Part shown: piece after piece, positions 27,256-35,718 of the stretch
How the letters are laid out: the number at the start of each line of letters is the position of its first letter
Numbering within the stretch: the first letter of the stretch is position 1
Origin: Olavius algarvensis associated proteobacterium Delta 3
GTDB taxonomy: Bacteria; Desulfobacterota; Desulfobacteria; Desulfobacterales; CAFBRK01
DNA: 64,000 nt
Assembly (NCBI GenBank): GCA_903231505.1
Contig: CAFBRK010000056.1
Span: 1-64,000, forward strand
Direction: 5' to 3'
Made by a program: the position numbers and the translations under genes
Notes under the pieces: model-generated
Seen by the model: only the letters and a program-made list of their open reading frames with translations
The model's database searches: none
Told to the model about the DNA's origin: nothing

Positions 27256-27878
27256 CCCATATGATTTCGACACGGACCGCCACTGCCGGGAGGTCGCTGA
27301 TCTGCCGCATCGATGCGCATCTGCGAAAACGTCTCGGAATTTTCGAGATCTGGGATGATCCCCGCAGCCTGTTCCGGGTCAACCTCGCCACGACCTCAAG
27401 GCCGGTTTCTCTACCCGGACTGTCCCTTCCGGCCGGAGCGAAAATACTCGATCTGCACCTCTGGAGCGAGCATGCCCCTGACCAGCCGGCGACCGGTGCC
27501 GACATCGCCGCGTCGTGGAAGATGTTCAAGATGGGCATTGCCAGTTTCAAGGAAATTGCCGCCTGTCTTCAAACAGACCCGAGACTGATGGGAGTACAGG
27601 CTGTGCATGGAATAACCCCCCTTTTCTTTCGGGAAGAGAGCAACGCCGGACGGCACACGTTTGCAAGACTTGGTTTTAGGGTTATCCCCTACCGTCATCC
27701 AATGGGTGCCTTTGGCATATTTTGGCAAGACTTGCATATCTGGCTGCTCACCTGGGCGATCAAGCCCGCGGCACTGAACCGACGGGGGCATTTTAAGAAC
27801 CTCTGGAACGAGCTCTGGTACCCCGCCGATGAATTTATCCGCAAATACGGGCCGAAGGAAAAAGGGCGTAAAAAATGA
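27252..27878 (+). CDS. YkoP-like hypothetical protein
   Basis: This 208-residue soluble protein has the segment ILDLHLWSEHAP and a central helix before ITPLFFRE, recalling the YkoP-like domain found near polysaccharide/lipid-modifying enzymes. The start at 27252 overlaps the VTT stop (ATGA), pointing to coupled translation. The family assignment is tentative and no catalytic motif is evident. With the sulfotransferase downstream it may help modify an envelope lipid or polysaccharide. Confidence 0.65.
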   Translation: MTHMISTRTATAGRSLICRIDAHLRKRLGIFEIWDDPRSLFRVNLATTSRPVSLPGLSLPAGAKILDLHLWSEHAPDQPATGADIAASWKMFKMGIASFKEIAACLQTDPRLMGVQAVHGITPLFFREESNAGRHTFARLGFRVIPYRHPMGAFGIFWQDLHIWLLTWAIKPAALNRRGHFKNLWNELWYPADEFIRKYGPKEKGRKK

Positions 27879-27923
27879 TCCGGGTGACTCGAACAGCACC
27901 GTATTATATCCTGCTGGGGGCTC

Positions 27924-29075
27924 ATGGTATTTAATGTCAAGGGCTTGGCGCGGTTTGTCCGCCTCTGGATTTTCGACACCGGCTGGACGCCGCGGCGACG
28001 GGTGATTCTGGCCGCCTTCTTTCTCGGCTATCCGCTCCTCGAAGGTATCATCTGGGCGGGCCTGCTCTTGGACGACCTGCTGTTCCGGGGGTATCGGCGG
28101 TACCCCGTTCCATCGCCGGTGTTTATCATTGGAAACCACCGCAGCGGGACGACGTTTCTGCACCGGCTCCTTTCCAGGGATCGACAGCAGTTTGCCACCA
28201 TGAAGATGTGGGAAATCCTCCTGGCTCCCTCCATCACCCAGCGCCGGGCCGCAGCAGGCATCGCCGGGGCGGCCCGGTGGTTCAGGGAAACACTGATCGA
28301 GGGACTGAAGCGGCTTGAAAACGACTGGCACGAAAAGAGCGTCATGCACGACGTCTCCTTCCAGGAGCCCGAGGAGGACGACTACCTGCTCCTTCACATC
28401 TGGTCGGCCCTGACCACCGGCCTGTCGTCGGGGCTGCTCTCGGAAGCTGTTCCCTATACCTTTTTTGATACGGCGTTGCCGGATAAAGACCGTCATCGCA
28501 TTATGGGATTCTACCGGCAGTGCATCCGGCGGCATATGTTCGCAGACAGGATAAACCATCGTCTCAGCCGAACATACCTCGCCAAAAACCCGGCATTTTC
28601 CCCGAAAGTGGCCACCGCCCGTCGTTTTTTTCCGGACGCCAAGTTCATTTACTTGGTACGCAATCCACTGGAGATGATACCCTCTTTCGTCAGCATGATG
28701 CGATTCTCATGGGATGTGATCGGAATCCCCGGCAGGAATCAGGCACTTGTTGAATATATCATGGAAATGGCCCGGCACTGGTATAGGTATCCGTTGCAGG
28801 AGCTGGATGCCGTGCCCGAGGGGTGTGCAGCCATTGTAACCTATGACGACCTGACACAGGATCCGGACACCACCGTGCACCGGATATACCGGAAGTTGAA
28901 TCTGGACATGGGACCGGATTTTGCGGACGTGCTGAACGTCGAAGCCACCAGGTCAAGATCCTATAAAAGCCGCCACCACTATGATCTGCACGCCCTGGGA
29001 CTCAGCCGAAAGCGTATCCTCGACGAATTCAGAGACGTGTTCGACCGGTTCGGGTTTGACACCACAATCGGTTAG
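27924..29075 (+). CDS. PAPS-dependent sulfotransferase
   Basis: This 383-residue protein has the 5-prime phosphosulfate loop GNHRSGTTFLHRLL (about residues 69-82) and the 3-prime phosphate-binding FIYLVRNPLEMIPSF of the sulfotransferase fold. An N-terminal hydrophobic stretch (about 28-55) probably tethers it to the membrane. It would move sulfate from PAPS to a hydroxyl of a lipid or glycan. It follows the VTT and YkoP-like genes on the same strand, 45 bases away. The substrate is unknown. Confidence 0.88.
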   Translation: MVFNVKGLARFVRLWIFDTGWTPRRRVILAAFFLGYPLLEGIIWAGLLLDDLLFRGYRRYPVPSPVFIIGNHRSGTTFLHRLLSRDRQQFATMKMWEILLAPSITQRRAAAGIAGAARWFRETLIEGLKRLENDWHEKSVMHDVSFQEPEEDDYLLLHIWSALTTGLSSGLLSEAVPYTFFDTALPDKDRHRIMGFYRQCIRRHMFADRINHRLSRTYLAKNPAFSPKVATARRFFPDAKFIYLVRNPLEMIPSFVSMMRFSWDVIGIPGRNQALVEYIMEMARHWYRYPLQELDAVPEGCAAIVTYDDLTQDPDTTVHRIYRKLNLDMGPDFADVLNVEATRSRSYKSRHHYDLHALGLSRKRILDEFRDVFDRFGFDTTIG

Positions 29076-29358
29076 GAGCTGATTTCAAATCATTGCCGCT
29101 AACGCCATTGTTCCAAGCAGGTTGCTCAGCCTGATCGTTCCTTTTGCGCCGTCATTCCGAATGGCCGCTTAACCCATCAACGATTTAAACAGCGATCCCG
29201 ACACTGAACATGTCGAACCCGGGTGCCACCGCCAACGCAAGGGATTCATAGGCTTTCCGTTGTCGGCACACCCGGTTTTTTCCATGTATCTACCCCCATT
29301 TCAGGACATATTAGGTGTTGATTTGATTTTATACGGGGGATATTGTTCCTGGCTTGTA

Positions 29359-29859
29359 ATGATTAACAGGCAACTATTGATAGCTCGACGCGTCATGACT
29401 GCGGTGGCCGTCCTGGCAACCATCATTTCGTCCTCCGCCATTCTGGGTTGTGCGGCAGCACCCCGATTGCCGCAGGTGGATCTGGACGATGGCGCCTGGT
29501 CGATACGGACAGGCCAGGTCCTTTGGAAACCCAAAACAGACCGGCCGGAACTGGCCGGTGAGCTCTTCCTGGCGAAGCACAAAAACGGGGACGTCTATAT
29601 CAGCCTGACCAAATCGCTCATACCCATCTTCACCGCCCAGACGTCGGGCCGAAAATGGCGGATCGCGTTTGTCGAAGATGGCAGAGCCTACGCCGGGAGA
29701 TGGTGGCCGCCGCAGCAATTCATCTGGTTCCGCCTGTGGGGACTGATGGATGGCGCGTCTGTCCCGGAGTCGTGGGTTGTCCGGAAAACCAACGGGCAGG
29801 AATGGATTCTGCTGAACCACAAAACCGGTGAAAAGATCAGGGTAGCGCTCGATTCATGA
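29359..29859 (+). CDS. Outer-membrane-type lipoprotein
   Basis: This 166-residue protein has a signal peptide with lipobox AILGC (Cys about residue 30) followed by a strand-rich domain. It overlaps the MMPL gene by ATGA and so forms one unit with it and the LolA-like gene. Similar small lipoproteins (DUF3261/LolB-like) accompany MMPL exporters in lipid and aryl polyene clusters and are thought to receive the cargo at the outer membrane. The start at 29359 gives a normal signal peptide; 29395 is an alternative. Confidence 0.75.
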   Translation: MINRQLLIARRVMTAVAVLATIISSSAILGCAAAPRLPQVDLDDGAWSIRTGQVLWKPKTDRPELAGELFLAKHKNGDVYISLTKSLIPIFTAQTSGRKWRIAFVEDGRAYAGRWWPPQQFIWFRLWGLMDGASVPESWVVRKTNGQEWILLNHKTGEKIRVALDS

Positions 29860-32264
29860 AACGGACCCATATCTGGATAGCATTCGTGGCTCTGATTGGT
29901 CTGGGGCTTGGCTTCGCGCGGTTGCAGATCGACGTGGACGTGTTTAACCTGCTGCCGGCCGGGTCCCGTATGGTGGATGGGCTCAAACTGTTTCAGAGGA
30001 ATTTCGGCTCGACCCAGGAATTGATCATTTCGCTTCGCACCGCGGATCCGGAAAAAACGGCGCAGGCGACCCGAAGTCTGGCCGAGGAACTGAAACGTTC
30101 CGGTCTCACGTCCCGGGTTATCTGGCGCAGCCCGTTTCACGGGGATCCGGCCCAACTTGCCGAACTGCTTGCCTATTCTTGGTACAATCAGCCTCCGGAA
30201 AAATTCGAAGCGCTGGTCAGAAAACTTCAGGCCGGACGGCTGGCCGGCACCATCGGCGAGACCATCGAACGGATGGCGACATCTCTACAGCCTCAGGAGG
30301 TCGCCCGCCTCAGCTACGATCCGCTCGCCCTGAGCGATCTTGCGGCGAGCATGTCAACCCTGGCCGCAGGCGCCGGATCGGACCCCTTTGCGTCGGGAGA
30401 CGGGACGTTCCGCATCATGTTCGTGTCGGCCGTGGATGAAACAGCCGGATTCTGGACCTATCGCCGTTGGGTGGCCAAGGTATCTGAAACCATCGCAACG
30501 TGGAAGCCGTCGCTCCCCTTCGACAACCCGATGACCATCCGCATCACCGGCAACCCGGCGTTTGTGTCGGAAACCGGTTCGAGCCTGATGAAAGACATCC
30601 TGCTGGCTGCCGTGGGAACGCTGCTCATGGTCGCAGGGCTTTTCTGGGTGGTGCACCGGCGTTGGATCCCGTTGGCGTGGCTGGTCGCCCTGCTGGTTCT
30701 CGTACTAACGATCACCGTATCCCTTGGATCACTCATTCTCGGCACTCTGAATGCCGTGAGCTTGGGCTTTGCGGCAATCCTGATGGGACTTGCGGCCGAC
30801 TACGCGCTGATTCTCTACCAGGAGTTTCGAGCAGCACCGGGGGACTCTCCGATCCGGACCCGCAACACGGTGGCTCCCAGCATCCTCTGGGCGGCCCTGA
30901 CCACCGCCGGCGCCTTTTTCATGATTGGGCTCAGCAGCCTGCCGGGATTAACACAGCTCGGCATCCTCGTCGGTGTAGGGATTCTGGTCGCCGCTGGAAT
31001 CATGTTGACCGCTTTTCTGCCGGCCATCGCCGGACGGGTGCGCCCCGACACGGCCAACGGAGCCGAAACCCGCTGGATCACCGGGGTTATGTCTCTCGGC
31101 TCACGGACTGCCTGGGTGATCACCATTCTAGCAGCCGTTGTGTGTCTTGCGGTTTTAGTGGGCCGCTTACCGGCAGTCGATTACGGGACCCGCAACCTGG
31201 GTCCCAAGGAGAGTTCGGCGATGGCGGCTCTTCAGGAGATTCAGCGCGATATCGGGGGGCATGATGATGATTTGTGGCTGATTGTGGAAGGCGCAGATGA
31301 AGGTGATGTGGCCCACCGGATGATATCCACCGGCAGGATGCTGGATCGCTCCGTGGATGAGAAACTCCTCGCCGGCTACTCCATGCCGGAAGCGCTTTGG
31401 CCGCGGCCCGATGCCCAGCAGATGAATCGGAATCATGCACGTTTGGCAGTGGCTCGTTTGCCGGCGGTAACCGAAGCCGCCGTGCGCGCCGGTTATATGA
31501 CCGAGTCCCTGGTTCTGACCGAGCACGCTTTCGCCGCCTGGAAGCGCTTCTCGGAAACAGACGGGGTCGTTTGGCCGAGCCATCCCGGTTCAAAATGGGT
31601 GTTTGAAAAGTTCGCCGGCAACGACTCCGGCCGCCTGCTGGTCCTGGGACGGCTCGAAGCCGCACCGACCTCCAACCCGGCCGGCCTGCAGGAGCTGGCT
31701 GGCCGAATCTACACGGAAACCGGCGGCCTGGTGTTCGGATGGTCACTGCTGAGCGAATCTTTGCTGGAAATAATGGCGCGGGACATCCGGCGGGTTCTGA
31801 TCCCCATGGGTGTCGTTCTACTGTTGCTCCTCGGTGCGGCGTTTCGAAATGCCGGCGAAGTGACATTGAGCATCGTCACACTGGGTTTCAGTCTCCTGTG
31901 TTTGATGAGTATCATGGCGCTGGCAGGCTGGTCGTGGAATCTCATGAACGTCATGGCGCTGCCGTTACTCTTTGGTGCGGGGGTGGATTACAGCATCCAC
32001 ATCCAGTTTGCCATGCGACGCTATCGGGGAGACATGGCGCGGGTTCGCCGGACGGTCGGGCGGGCGATTCTCCTGTGCGGCGCGTCCACAGCGGCCGGAT
32101 TCGGTTCACTGGGACTTGCCTCCAATGCCGGGCTGGCCAGCCTCGGGCGGGTGTGTGCGGCGGGCATTATCATCACGAGCCTGATCGCCGTGTTTCTTCT
32201 TCCGGCCTGGTGGCAAACACTGCAACGCAAGACTCACAACCAGATCATCCTGGAGGCTCCATGA
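29856..32264 (+). CDS. MMPL/RND-family lipid exporter
   Basis: This 802-residue membrane protein has two repeats, each a helix, a large periplasmic domain and about five helices (groups near 245-405 and 640-790). The proton-relay region GLAADYALILYQEF in the first half and GAGVDYSIHIQFAMRRY in the second carry the MMPL Asp-Tyr signature. Relatives export lipids, including HpnN for hopanoids. The upstream lipoprotein and downstream LolA-like gene both overlap it by four bases, and the isoprenoid/hopanoid genes begin 75 bases later, so hopanoid or polyene export is possible. Confidence 0.92.
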   Translation: MKRTHIWIAFVALIGLGLGFARLQIDVDVFNLLPAGSRMVDGLKLFQRNFGSTQELIISLRTADPEKTAQATRSLAEELKRSGLTSRVIWRSPFHGDPAQLAELLAYSWYNQPPEKFEALVRKLQAGRLAGTIGETIERMATSLQPQEVARLSYDPLALSDLAASMSTLAAGAGSDPFASGDGTFRIMFVSAVDETAGFWTYRRWVAKVSETIATWKPSLPFDNPMTIRITGNPAFVSETGSSLMKDILLAAVGTLLMVAGLFWVVHRRWIPLAWLVALLVLVLTITVSLGSLILGTLNAVSLGFAAILMGLAADYALILYQEFRAAPGDSPIRTRNTVAPSILWAALTTAGAFFMIGLSSLPGLTQLGILVGVGILVAAGIMLTAFLPAIAGRVRPDTANGAETRWITGVMSLGSRTAWVITILAAVVCLAVLVGRLPAVDYGTRNLGPKESSAMAALQEIQRDIGGHDDDLWLIVEGADEGDVAHRMISTGRMLDRSVDEKLLAGYSMPEALWPRPDAQQMNRNHARLAVARLPAVTEAAVRAGYMTESLVLTEHAFAAWKRFSETDGVVWPSHPGSKWVFEKFAGNDSGRLLVLGRLEAAPTSNPAGLQELAGRIYTETGGLVFGWSLLSESLLEIMARDIRRVLIPMGVVLLLLLGAAFRNAGEVTLSIVTLGFSLLCLMSIMALAGWSWNLMNVMALPLLFGAGVDYSIHIQFAMRRYRGDMARVRRTVGRAILLCGASTAAGFGSLGLASNAGLASLGRVCAAGIIITSLIAVFLLPAWWQTLQRKTHNQIILEAP

Positions 32265-32983
32265 ACCGTCTGACCACTCGAACCGGAGTTTCATCGGGCC
32301 GTGGACTGTTATCCATCGGAATTCTTTGCCTGCTGCTGGGACTGCCGCTCCGGAGCATCGCTGCGGATAGCCGCGCTGCCGGGGCGCTTGACAATTGGCT
32401 GGAGCAGCAGTCCCGGATCAAGACCTGGACGGCTGATGTGGTCCAGGTCCGAAAGTTGAAATCACTGGCCCGCCCCCTTGAAGCCCGGGGGAAGGTCTGG
32501 TTTGCACATCCCAACCGGTTCCGCTGGGTGATGGGCGATCCCCCCCGGACCATTGCAGTAAGGACCCGGGAGCAATTGCTGGTGATCTACCCCCGGTTTA
32601 AGCGGGTGGAGCAATATCCCATCGGCGACGTCTCCAATCCGGCCTGGAAACAGGTCCTTGCGTTGCTGGAAGTCGGATTCCCCAGTGACGCCGACGCCTT
32701 TCGGGAACGTTACGAGCTGCTTTCCGGAACCAAGGACCATGAGGCATGGCGATTCGAATTGCAGCCGATCGAAAAAGAGGCACAACGTCTGCTCAAACAG
32801 GTGCGTCTGGAAGTTTCCCTGGAGGCATACGTATTGCGAGCAACGGAACTGGTATTTCCGGACGGGTCCATCATGCGGAACCAGTTCAGCCGGCATCGGT
32901 TGAATCCGGAGGTGTCACCCGGGACCTTCGATTATGATATCGGAGAGGACTACAAGGTGGTCCAGCCGCTCCGGTCCAAATAA
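32261..32983 (+). CDS. LolA-like periplasmic lipid carrier
   Basis: This 240-residue protein has a signal peptide ending near ALA-like SIAAD (about residue 35) and the LolA-type incomplete barrel sequence with RPLEARGKVWFAHPNRFRW and the tail LSG/ELVFPDGS. It would ferry a lipid or lipoprotein through the periplasm. It is coupled by an ATGA overlap to the MMPL exporter. It is unlikely to be the housekeeping LolA, because of its operon and the MMPL partner. Confidence 0.85.
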   Translation: MNRLTTRTGVSSGRGLLSIGILCLLLGLPLRSIAADSRAAGALDNWLEQQSRIKTWTADVVQVRKLKSLARPLEARGKVWFAHPNRFRWVMGDPPRTIAVRTREQLLVIYPRFKRVEQYPIGDVSNPAWKQVLALLEVGFPSDADAFRERYELLSGTKDHEAWRFELQPIEKEAQRLLKQVRLEVSLEAYVLRATELVFPDGSIMRNQFSRHRLNPEVSPGTFDYDIGEDYKVVQPLRSK

Positions 32984-33026
32984 AATCGTCCGGCGAGTTC
33001 ATGAAACGCGACAACGTCGCTCAAAG
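32979..33026. repeat. Dispersed repeat A, copy 3
   Basis: Begins AATAAAATCGTCCGGCGA and continues ATGAAACGCGACAACGTCGC. It overlaps the LolA-like stop codon and ends 33 bases before the ispH start. Confidence 0.7.
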
Positions 33027-33058
33027 CGAAAACCGGCGAAATCGACCGTGAACACGAC

Positions 33059-34795
33059 ATGAAAATCTTGCTTGCCAAAAGCTCGGGGTTCTGCATGGGC
33101 GTGCGTCGCGCCGTCGAAATGGTGGCGGATGCCTCCAATGATAACTCGGCGTGCATCTACACCTATGGCCCCCTGATACATAATCCACAGGTCCTGAAAG
33201 GTCTGGAAGAGAAAGGAATCGAGATACTGGAAGCCGTGCCGGAAGCCGGATCGGGCACCGTGCTACTCCGGGCGCACGGGGTTCCCCCGCAGACGAAGGA
33301 CGCGCTCAGAAAATCGGGCTTCCAGCTTCTGGATGCCACCTGCCCCAGGGTCATCAAGATCCAGACCATTATCAAAAAATACGCCAACCAGAATCATGCG
33401 ATTATTCTTATCGGCGACAAGAACCATGCCGAAGTGATCGGCCTGCTCGGTTATGCCGGCGAAAGGGGCCACGTGGTCAGCAACATGAAGGAACTGGATC
33501 TGCTGCCGGCCTTTGATAACGCCATCATCGTCTCCCAGACCACCCAGAACATTGAATTTTTCGAGGCCGTCAAAGCGTGGGCCAAGACCCGTCATCCCCA
33601 GTACAGAATATTTGAGACCATTTGCGATTCCACCGAAAAGCGGCAGGCAGAGCTCAAAAAAATTGCCGATCTGGTGGATGCGATATTGATCGTCGGCGGC
33701 CACAACAGCGGGAACACCCGGAGGTTGTTCGAAATCGCCAGGAAAAGCGGCAAACCCGCCTTTCATATCGAGACGGAAAAAGATCTCGAGTCGATCGAGT
33801 TCGACGCCATCGCCCGGGCACCGTATGTCGGGATCAGCGCCGGCGCATCCACTCCTAACTGGATCATTAAAAACGTGTACCGCACCCTGGAGCAACTGCC
33901 CTACAAGCGAAACGGGTGGGCTCACCGCTGGTTTTCACTCCAGCGCCTGCTACTGCTGACCAATATATACGTATCGCTGGGAGCCGGTTGTCTGACCTAC
34001 GCCTGCACCAAACTCCAGGGAATGCACCACGACACCCCCTATTTTCTGATCTCGATCCTTTACGTTCAGTCCATGCACATCATCAATCACTTGATCGGCA
34101 TCAAGATTGAGAAATACCACGATCCGGGCTGGATCAGCTTTTATCATCGGCGCAGGAAACCGCTGGCCATCACGGCGGTGTGCGCCAGTGTTATGTCTCT
34201 GGCGGTTGCGTTTGCCCTGGGCACCGGGCCGTTTTTACTGCTGTCGATGATGACCGTTTTGGGGCTGTCCTACAATTTGCGTCTGGTACCGGCATCGATC
34301 CCATGGACACCGTATCGGCGCGTGAGGGATATTCCGGGCTCGAAAACGGTATTAGTTTCATCGGCATGGGGAGTTTTGGCAGCCATTCTACCACCGCTGG
34401 CGATCAACGGGACCATCACATGGGTCAATGGCATTATTTTTTTATGGGCAACAGGTTTAGGATTTGTTAGAACTGCATTCTTTGATATCCTCGACATGAA
34501 GGGTGACCGTCTTATAGACAAGGAAACCTTCGCGATTTTACTAGGAGAGAAACGGATGATGCGATGGCTTCACAGGATCCTGGTGGGGTTGATCGCGCTT
34601 CTGCCTGTGCTCAGCATCTTTCAACTGGTGTCGGGGCTGGGGATTTTGCTGAGTGTCTGTCCGTTGCTCATGCTGGGAGTGATTTCTGCCTACAGAAACC
34701 ATTATCTGCTCCCGGGTGTCCGTCTGGAATTCTTCGTCGAAACGATTTTCATTCTTGCCGGATGTATCGCGTTTGTCTGGCCGGCCGTAAGCTAG
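33059..34795 (+). CDS. ispH: IspH fused to a UbiA-like prenyltransferase domain
   Basis: Residues 1-275 are a complete HMBPP reductase: the three cluster cysteines C12, C95 and C189, substrate residues H41, H73 and H123, catalytic E125, SQTT at about 159-162 and GHNSGNTRRL. It makes IPP and DMAPP, the last step of the MEP pathway. Residues 285-578 form about eight membrane helices resembling UbiA prenyltransferases. The second Asp-rich motif survives (D475, D478, D482, D486). The first, usually NDxxD, reads NHLIGIKIEKYHDP (342-355) and is degraded. No stop or frameshift lies at the junction. The fusion puts product formation beside a membrane prenyl-transfer or prenyl-binding domain. Confidence 0.88.
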   Translation: MKILLAKSSGFCMGVRRAVEMVADASNDNSACIYTYGPLIHNPQVLKGLEEKGIEILEAVPEAGSGTVLLRAHGVPPQTKDALRKSGFQLLDATCPRVIKIQTIIKKYANQNHAIILIGDKNHAEVIGLLGYAGERGHVVSNMKELDLLPAFDNAIIVSQTTQNIEFFEAVKAWAKTRHPQYRIFETICDSTEKRQAELKKIADLVDAILIVGGHNSGNTRRLFEIARKSGKPAFHIETEKDLESIEFDAIARAPYVGISAGASTPNWIIKNVYRTLEQLPYKRNGWAHRWFSLQRLLLLTNIYVSLGAGCLTYACTKLQGMHHDTPYFLISILYVQSMHIINHLIGIKIEKYHDPGWISFYHRRRKPLAITAVCASVMSLAVAFALGTGPFLLLSMMTVLGLSYNLRLVPASIPWTPYRRVRDIPGSKTVLVSSAWGVLAAILPPLAINGTITWVNGIIFLWATGLGFVRTAFFDILDMKGDRLIDKETFAILLGEKRMMRWLHRILVGLIALLPVLSIFQLVSGLGILLSVCPLLMLGVISAYRNHYLLPGVRLEFFVETIFILAGCIAFVWPAVS

Positions 34796-34809
34796 CGGGA
34801 ACAACTCCC

Positions 34810-35700
34810 ATGTTTGAATTAGCCATCTATCTGGAATCGAAGCGACAGATCGTTAACAGATACCTGGAGACGTGTCTCTCCGGAGCAGCCCTGCCGGGCC
34901 GACTCATGGAGGCCATGGCCTATTCTTTGATGGCCGGAGGAAAACGACTCCGGCCCATCCTTTGCCTGGCCGGTGCCGAGGCTGTCGGCGGTACAGCGGA
35001 AGAGGCCCTTCCCGCCGCCGGTGCCCTGGAAATGATTCATACCTACTCGCTGATCCATGACGATCTGCCCGCCATGGACAACGATGATCTCCGGCGGGGA
35101 AAGCCGACCTGTCATATCGCTTTTGACGAGGCTACGGCCATCCTGGCAGGGGACGCCCTGCTGACCATGGCCTTTGAAATACTTTCGACCGGCAACAGGA
35201 CCCATGCCGACACGCTGGAAACATGGCTCACGGTGGTCGATCGCATCGCCCGAGCCGCCGGCGGCCGAGGCATGGTCGAAGGCCAGATGCGGGACATTGC
35301 GGCGGAGAACGCCGAGTTGTCCTTAGACGACCTGGCCCGGCTCCACGCTTTGAAGACAGGCGCCCTGATCCAGGCGTCGGTCTGTTCCGGAGCATTGTTG
35401 GGCGGCGGGAGCACCGAGCAGATCGAAAATCTGGAAGCCTACGCCCGCAATATCGGATTTGCTTTTCAGGTAAAGGACGATGTACTGAACGTGGAAGGGG
35501 ATCCGGCGTTGCTTGGGAAAAACGTCGGCACCGATGAATTGCGCCATAAAAGCACGTTTCCATCCATTATGGGCCTGGAGAAGTCCAAGTCCTTTGCAAA
35601 AGAACTTATCGAAGCGGCCATCGCGGCCCTCGATCAGTTCGGTCATCGCGCGGACCCGCTTCGTGCCATTGCCAATTACATCATCGAACGAAAACGATAA
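34810..35700 (+). CDS. ispA: Farnesyl diphosphate synthase
   Basis: This 296-residue polyprenyl synthase has the first Asp-rich motif DDLPAMDNDDLRRG (84-97) and the second, KDDVLNVEGD (222-231). The residues just before the first motif (YSLIHDD) match bacterial FPP synthases, so C15 product is expected. It condenses the IPP and DMAPP from IspH. It starts 14 bases after ispH-ubiA and ends 18 before dxs. Confidence 0.93.
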   Translation: MFELAIYLESKRQIVNRYLETCLSGAALPGRLMEAMAYSLMAGGKRLRPILCLAGAEAVGGTAEEALPAAGALEMIHTYSLIHDDLPAMDNDDLRRGKPTCHIAFDEATAILAGDALLTMAFEILSTGNRTHADTLETWLTVVDRIARAAGGRGMVEGQMRDIAAENAELSLDDLARLHALKTGALIQASVCSGALLGGGSTEQIENLEAYARNIGFAFQVKDDVLNVEGDPALLGKNVGTDELRHKSTFPSIMGLEKSKSFAKELIEAAIAALDQFGHRADPLRAIANYIIERKR

Positions 35701-35718
35701 AAAAAGGGGAGACGCCTC

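Noticed and set aside
27411..28559. 382-codon minus-strand open frame
   Set aside because: Antisense to the sulfotransferase and the YkoP-like gene, rich in Pro/Arg/Gly as expected for a shadow frame.
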